A program made the position numbers and the translations under genes. The notes beneath the pieces are model-generated. The model saw only the letters and a program-made list of their open reading frames with translations, was not told the DNA's origin and made no database searches. Source: Candidatus Woesearchaeota archaeon (GTDB lineage Archaea; Nanobdellota; Nanobdellia; Woesearchaeales; UBA12501). From it: a stretch of 8,282 nt of DNA. This document shows positions 4,468 to 8,282 of this stretch, piece after piece; position 1 is the stretch's first letter, and each line of letters starts with the position of its first letter. Location of the stretch: NCBI GenBank assembly GCA_016177345.1, contig JACOVM010000022.1, positions 1-8,282 on the forward strand, written 5' to 3'.

Positions 4468-7137
4468 CTACTCGCAACTTCCCTGTGTGCTGCAGTCAAG
4501 ATAAAAGGCAACTTCGGTCTGATCCCCCCACTCGCCATCTTCAGGAATTACTGGAAGAATACCTTCCCATTTATTGTTGAACGCTTGTTGCCAGCTACGA
4601 ACAGAGGATGAAGAGCTATCATGGTAGCCAAGCTGAACAAGACGTTCCTGAATACGTTGCTCTTGTTCTTGCTCAAACTGATTTCTATCTGTTGGAAGAA
4701 CTGGCTCAATAATTCCATTTTTCAAATTTCCTAATAAGATTTGGCCGGGAGTTGCGAATGCAGAGGCGGCATCGCCTCCGAGAGCATTACTCATGCCATG
4801 AATGTTTCCAAGAAGGGAAATAAGAGCATGAAACGTTTTGCCTGCAACTCCTTCACGAGTAACCTGATCAAGAACAGCCTTATCTTTATCAGAGAGCTTT
4901 CCAAGTGCCTCTGGCGTAAGAGCCCCTCCTGCATAAGCTTTGAGATAACGTTCCAAGGCTTTAGGATCAGTGTTTTGCACCGGAAGATACGCAGCGTGCT
5001 CGCGAAGGTCTGCCCCCCCATATTCTGCGAGCATGCACACATGCCCTGCACAGCTGCGATAAGAACTATAGTCCTGGCCAGCTAGCTTATTGACGGCACC
5101 AGCCAGCATGGGATTAAGGTCGGTGAAGAACCAGCCAATATGTTCTTCAGCGTCTTTCTTTGCCCCTTCAATAATCTTTTGACTGTCAGCATTAACAAAA
5201 GAGTACATTCCCGTAATGTCACCTCGCCGCAGCGAGCTTTGATCAAAAGGCTTGTCTGTAACACCATTATGGGATGACTCTGTCACACGAACCTCTCCAG
5301 TTTCTTCCACATAAAGTATGAGCATGTGGCCTGCCTGAGCAACTTGCTGCTTGAGGTAGTCTGGTAAGAGGGCAAGCTCTTCAGCAGAGGGGGGAGGCGC
5401 TACTGCAGTTGTGAACGCACTTTGGCCAACCGTAACAATATACGCCTCTCCAATGCTGAGAGGATAGGTTGTGCCGCCAAGCTTGACGAGCTTTCGCGCA
5501 CCAGCACTGTTCTTATAATTTTTCTCAAAAAAACTCTGCTCATCACCATCCTCGTTTAGCACACGAACGTGGACGGGAAGGCTAAATTGTTCAATGATTG
5601 GGGCAGCAAAATCTCTCGCGAGCCCATTATTTGTTGTACATACCCTCCCGCCAATATCTTGGCAGGCATTTCCTTGAATGTTGAGGGATAAAAAAGAGGG
5701 ATCATTTAGAACAGATATTTTTCCGCCTTGCGGGAGAAGGGTGATACTTCCTGAATTGTCAAAGACAAACGCACGATCATTTTCGTCAAAGTCACCATCT
5801 GTCCGGCACTCTGGCCCTACTTGTTCTCCAAGACAAATTCGTTTCCTGGCAAAGATGTTTTGCTTCCATAAGCGAACAGCATCTTGAGTTGGAGGGGAAT
5901 ACTCTCCTGTTGGCTTGACTCCAACAATTCGCTGGACAAGCTCAACTGATGGGCCTTTGTCTCCAAGTTGAAGAGCATCATTCTCGGCACCAGTCTCTGG
6001 AAGGCTAAGATAGCCATGATACATTCCATCAAATGTCTCATCAAGCCTAAGCAAGTCATAAGGGGTGAAGATAACCTTGAATCCGCTTCCTTCAATATCG
6101 AGAGTATTGGAGAACTGAACTTTATTTTGCCCTACATTTTGAGCAGTATCCCTTGATGACCCTTTTCTGACAAGGGCAACATCAACTGCAATGGCGCGTA
6201 CTTCTACCCCGTTTAATATGAAGCTTGACTTTTCAGCAACACGAAGGCTGCCGTCAAACTTGCTAAAATCTTGAATGGCAGCCTCTCCCTTAACAAAAAC
6301 AGAGGCTGAAGATGAAACATCCGCGATAACTGCCTTGTTCAGCGTAACCTCTCCACGAGGGGGATGGAGATCTGCTATAAGGTTGGTTGGCTCTGCAAAT
6401 GTGATTCCTGCAAAAGAAGTAAAAAAGCCTTGTACGACCATGGTATCATGTCCACCCACCAATCGTATACCGGCCCCATTCTCTACAGGATACCCATTCA
6501 ATGAACCGCTCCGAAGGCTTAAACCAGATTCCAAGACAGAGAGATCACCAGTAAAAGAAAGAGTCTTATCAGGTATTTCAAGATGGATGACGATCTCCCC
6601 CTCAAGAATGTCGATGGCATATTGTTGTAGGGCTTGACTGGTAAAGTCGTGAATGTTGATGCTTTGGCGCTTTCCAATCAACGCTCCCTTCTTGGTAAAC
6701 TCCTTGATTGTGCCAGTAAAGATGCTGATATCAATTCCTTTTGATTGAAGATAAAGAATAAACGTATCGGGGTTATCATTTACGTTCGCCACATCAGTAG
6801 TAAAATAGAGGGTGGCAAGCGCTTCTTTTGAGGGATCACTAAATGCAGCAGCGTCAAAAGATCTGATATACTTTTCCTGCTCCTCTGCAGTTAAAAGCGC
6901 AAATTGTTCTGAGGTTGGGCTTTCGATAGCCAGCAGCTGCTCTGCAGTTGGATTCTGCTCGAGAAGGCATTGGGCATCATTCTCACTGCAACCAGGATCA
7001 TGAGAGGAAGAATGAACAGGTAAAGACAGTAGAAGAATACCAAAGCAGAAGAGAGAAAAAAGAGCATACCTTCTCATGCCTGTTGAAGGGTATCTTCTCA
7101 ACTGTAATCTGTGGCGGGTCATGGTGGTGTTCCTCAT
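4468..7137 (-). CDS. Large secreted protein with two peptidoglycan-binding-like repeats and a cryptic permuted NlpC/P60-like domain
   Basis: The 889-residue protein has a basic N-terminus and a Sec-type hydrophobic segment (about 24-41), and is otherwise without membrane spans. In order: a Glu/Gln-rich helical region (50-110); a beta-rich, solenoid-like region of short repeated strands (about 140-370); a PG_binding_1-like helical repeat (389-426, LGDKGPSVELVQ then TQDAVRLWK); a beta-rich linker; a candidate permuted NlpC/P60-like domain (about 561-710, with AGHMLILYV/His604, VTES/Glu620, SCAGHV/Cys696); a helical region; and a second PG_binding_1-like repeat at the C-terminus (828-881, LVQLGY, WQQAF, DGEWGDQTEVAF). 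Ten extracytoplasmic cysteines sit in five close pairs. The start overlaps the upstream stop as ATGA (7134-7137), pointing to coupled translation; Met6 and Met21 are alternative starts. A role in binding and perhaps cutting a cell-wall or surface polymer is inferred. The catalytic domain call is tentative; secretion and PG-binding-like repeats are better supported. Confidence 0.85.
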   Translation of the reverse strand: MRNTTMTRHRLQLRRYPSTGMRRYALFSLFCFGILLLSLPVHSSSHDPGCSENDAQCLLEQNPTAEQLLAIESPTSEQFALLTAEEQEKYIRSFDAAAFSDPSKEALATLYFTTDVANVNDNPDTFILYLQSKGIDISIFTGTIKEFTKKGALIGKRQSINIHDFTSQALQQYAIDILEGEIVIHLEIPDKTLSFTGDLSVLESGLSLRSGSLNGYPVENGAGIRLVGGHDTMVVQGFFTSFAGITFAEPTNLIADLHPPRGEVTLNKAVIADVSSSASVFVKGEAAIQDFSKFDGSLRVAEKSSFILNGVEVRAIAVDVALVRKGSSRDTAQNVGQNKVQFSNTLDIEGSGFKVIFTPYDLLRLDETFDGMYHGYLSLPETGAENDALQLGDKGPSVELVQRIVGVKPTGEYSPPTQDAVRLWKQNIFARKRICLGEQVGPECRTDGDFDENDRAFVFDNSGSITLLPQGGKISVLNDPSFLSLNIQGNACQDIGGRVCTTNNGLARDFAAPIIEQFSLPVHVRVLNEDGDEQSFFEKNYKNSAGARKLVKLGGTTYPLSIGEAYIVTVGQSAFTTAVAPPPSAEELALLPDYLKQQVAQAGHMLILYVEETGEVRVTESSHNGVTDKPFDQSSLRRGDITGMYSFVNADSQKIIEGAKKDAEEHIGWFFTDLNPMLAGAVNKLAGQDYSSYRSCAGHVCMLAEYGGADLREHAAYLPVQNTDPKALERYLKAYAGGALTPEALGKLSDKDKAVLDQVTREGVAGKTFHALISLLGNIHGMSNALGGDAASAFATPGQILLGNLKNGIIEPVLPTDRNQFEQEQEQRIQERLVQLGYHDSSSSSVRSWQQAFNNKWEGILPVIPEDGEWGDQTEVAFYLDCSTQGSCE

Positions 7138-8156
7138 GAGGTGATCGTGAGCTCTCCTGTTCTCGTTACGATATCGCTTTGTGTTTCAGCGGTAATCGTA
7201 AACAGGTGAATCCCTATCTGTTCCTGGGTTGGTATCATATCGATGGTTCCCGTCTCTCCATTGATGGAAAAGAGGCCACTATCATCAGAAAAGCGGATTG
7301 GAACTCCTGCGGTAGCTTGAACAGGATAATGAAATGGAATTCCAACTCTTGCAGTAAGAGGAAGAATGTCTGGCATGATAATATCAGAAGTTGGCTGTAT
7401 AGAGAACTTATGAGCAAAGGCAAAGCCTTGGCCAGAAACAGGATCAACGAGGGTATAAACAACAATAAATGATTGGTTGTTGCTTATTTCATGACTCTCA
7501 ATAAGCAGAGAGGTCTCCTTCATCAGCTGAAGCAGGCAGTCAACACATTGCACACTTCCATAACGAGTCTGCCCTGTAGTAATTTTTCGTGCAACCTGGT
7601 GCATGGTAAATAAGGGGGTTGGCACTGCAATGCTCAATACCTCTTCTTTTCTAGTAGTATCTTCTCCAATGATGGTAATCGGGATTGAAATCAAGGCTGT
7701 AACGCTATCTTCTTGAATAGTAACATGGGCAGCAAGAGACTCAAGATCAACGACAACCCCTTCAACAGTTGTACTTTCTGAAAAGCAGGGTGGTGCTAGT
7801 AGTGAGAGGCCTGCCTCAAGTTCTGTTTCTAATATTGCTTGATCAGGAATAAATTGTTCTCCATCAATAATATAATAAGGAACGAGAACAGACCGGTTTG
7901 AGCCAAGGAGGGTGTATTGCAATGCCGGGCTTGGAAAACCTGTAAAGCCCCCTTGAAGAGAGGACAGCTTAACAAGGCTGTGAAGAGTGTCCTCCAGGCA
8001 GAGCTTCTGATAGAGAAAGGTTTCATCCGAAGAAGATGGCCCGATAGGAGATGGAGAAGATGGGAAAAAATACACCATGCTCGCTACCCCAATAATAAGA
8101 AGGACACCTAGAACAATAAATAACGTGGCTTGGCCTTTTAGGTGTTGAACATTCAT
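7134..8156 (-). CDS. Membrane-anchored DPANN envelope protein with C-terminal Ig/cadherin-like domain
   Basis: The 340-residue protein starts MNVQHLKGQATLFIVLG, a short basic leader and hydrophobic helix (about 10-31) of the KGQ type seen at the start of many DPANN surface proteins and resembling a pilin-like or signal-anchor segment. A Ser/Pro linker follows. Next comes a region typical of an uncharacterised DPANN family: a Cys near 53 (KLCLEDTL), SLQGGF, LVPYYI, a Glu-rich helix and Cys124, followed by beta strands (about 130-175) and a CVDC pair (204-207). Residues about 265-340 look like a bacterial-type Ig/cadherin-like fold (FSINGETGTIDMIP, then GIHLFTITAET). The open frame runs upstream to 8264, but TTTATAAA centred 26.5 bases before 8156 and the conserved N-terminus fix the start at 8156. 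It is the first gene of an operon with the 889-residue protein and probably displays or partners it at the surface. The function is unknown. Confidence 0.85.
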   Translation of the reverse strand: MNVQHLKGQATLFIVLGVLLIIGVASMVYFFPSSPSPIGPSSSDETFLYQKLCLEDTLHSLVKLSSLQGGFTGFPSPALQYTLLGSNRSVLVPYYIIDGEQFIPDQAILETELEAGLSLLAPPCFSESTTVEGVVVDLESLAAHVTIQEDSVTALISIPITIIGEDTTRKEEVLSIAVPTPLFTMHQVARKITTGQTRYGSVQCVDCLLQLMKETSLLIESHEISNNQSFIVVYTLVDPVSGQGFAFAHKFSIQPTSDIIMPDILPLTARVGIPFHYPVQATAGVPIRFSDDSGLFSINGETGTIDMIPTQEQIGIHLFTITAETQSDIVTRTGELTITS

Positions 8157-8282
8157 CTGAAATTCTTCACTGTTATTTTTTATAAATTGATTGGTCAACG
8201 CGTTTATAAGTTCGTTTATAAACCAAGACCCTAAAGCAATTTTGTTACTACTTTTAAAAGACAAAAAATAGAAAGGTTTATA
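8157..8282. other. Upstream region rich in TTTATA elements; probable divergent promoter region
   Basis: Besides the operon TATA box, two near-repeats (CGTTTATAAG at 8201-8210 and CGTTTATAAA at 8213-8222) stand 12 bases apart. A plus-strand AGGTTTATA runs into the window edge (8274-8282) in the same context as the functional-looking box at 3654-3662. No gene with coding character was seen here. Confidence 0.45.
8179..8186 (-). promoter_or_regulatory. TATA box of the envelope-protein operon
   Basis: TTTATAAA on the minus strand is centred at 8182.5, 26.5 bases upstream of the A of the ATG at 8156. This predicts a leaderless transcript starting at that ATG. It excludes the longer reading frame, because transcripts from this box cannot include a start at 8264. 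Confidence 0.65.

Noticed and set aside
4468..7137. The 889-residue protein as a polymorphic toxin or phage endolysin
   Set aside because: No toxin-repeat, immunity gene or phage genes nearby; archaeal promoters and an archaeal-type operon partner argue for a resident surface gene. Not excluded, but unsupported.
7134..7150. AGGTGATC-like sequence at the operon junction as a Shine-Dalgarno
   Set aside because: The motif lies on the plus strand, whereas the genes are on the minus strand, where it reads as the complement. It cannot pair with 16S rRNA in this transcript.
8157..8264. Upstream extension of the envelope-protein reading frame to an ATG at 8264
   Set aside because: The 36 extra residues precede a typical KGQ-type N-terminus, and the TATA box at 8179-8186 lies inside them, 26.5 bases before the ATG at 8156. 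The extension is probably promoter DNA.

Overview
The window reads as DPANN-type archaeal DNA, most likely from the Woesearchaeota/Pacearchaeota neighbourhood. The evidence is an archaeal Hef helicase-nuclease, TATA boxes placed 25-27 bases ahead of start codons (leaderless transcripts), oligo-T tracts after stop codons, and a secreted protein beginning with the KGQATLFIVLG type of N-terminus common in DPANN proteomes. Archaea is well supported; the phylum is an inference. No RNA gene, CRISPR array or insertion sequence was seen.

Layout. Positions 3-104 hold the Lys/Glu-rich tail of a plus-strand gene that starts outside the window. Facing it is a complete minus-strand hef (210-2564), with the unusual sequence ELK where the XPF-family nuclease motif normally reads ERK. 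Next on the minus strand is a putative lipoprotein with a beta-helix domain (2659-3594). It is divergent, across a 91-bp double promoter, from a plus-strand gene (3686-4444) for a Tat-exported permuted papain-fold (YiiX/NlpC-P60-like) hydrolase. That gene converges, with a 23-bp gap, on a two-gene minus-strand operon: a membrane-anchored DPANN envelope protein (7134-8156) whose stop overlaps, as ATGA, the start of an 889-residue secreted protein (4468-7137). Positions 8157-8282 hold the operon promoter plus further TTTATA elements, one probably serving a divergent gene beyond the edge.

The most interesting part is 2659-8156, where four consecutive genes encode exported or envelope proteins. 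The 889-residue protein carries two peptidoglycan-binding-like repeats. Between them is a region (about residues 561-710) that appears to be a second, divergent permuted NlpC/P60-like domain, with His604, Glu620 and Cys696 spaced much like His90, Glu105 and Cys172 of its neighbour. Two convergent genes with the same uncommon fold, one exported by Tat and one by Sec, suggest a cell-surface or cell-wall-directed module in an archaeon that should have no murein of its own. A bacterial partner or prey wall, a host surface, or an archaeal surface polymer or lipid are all possible substrates. This is inference from motifs; no structure or search was run.
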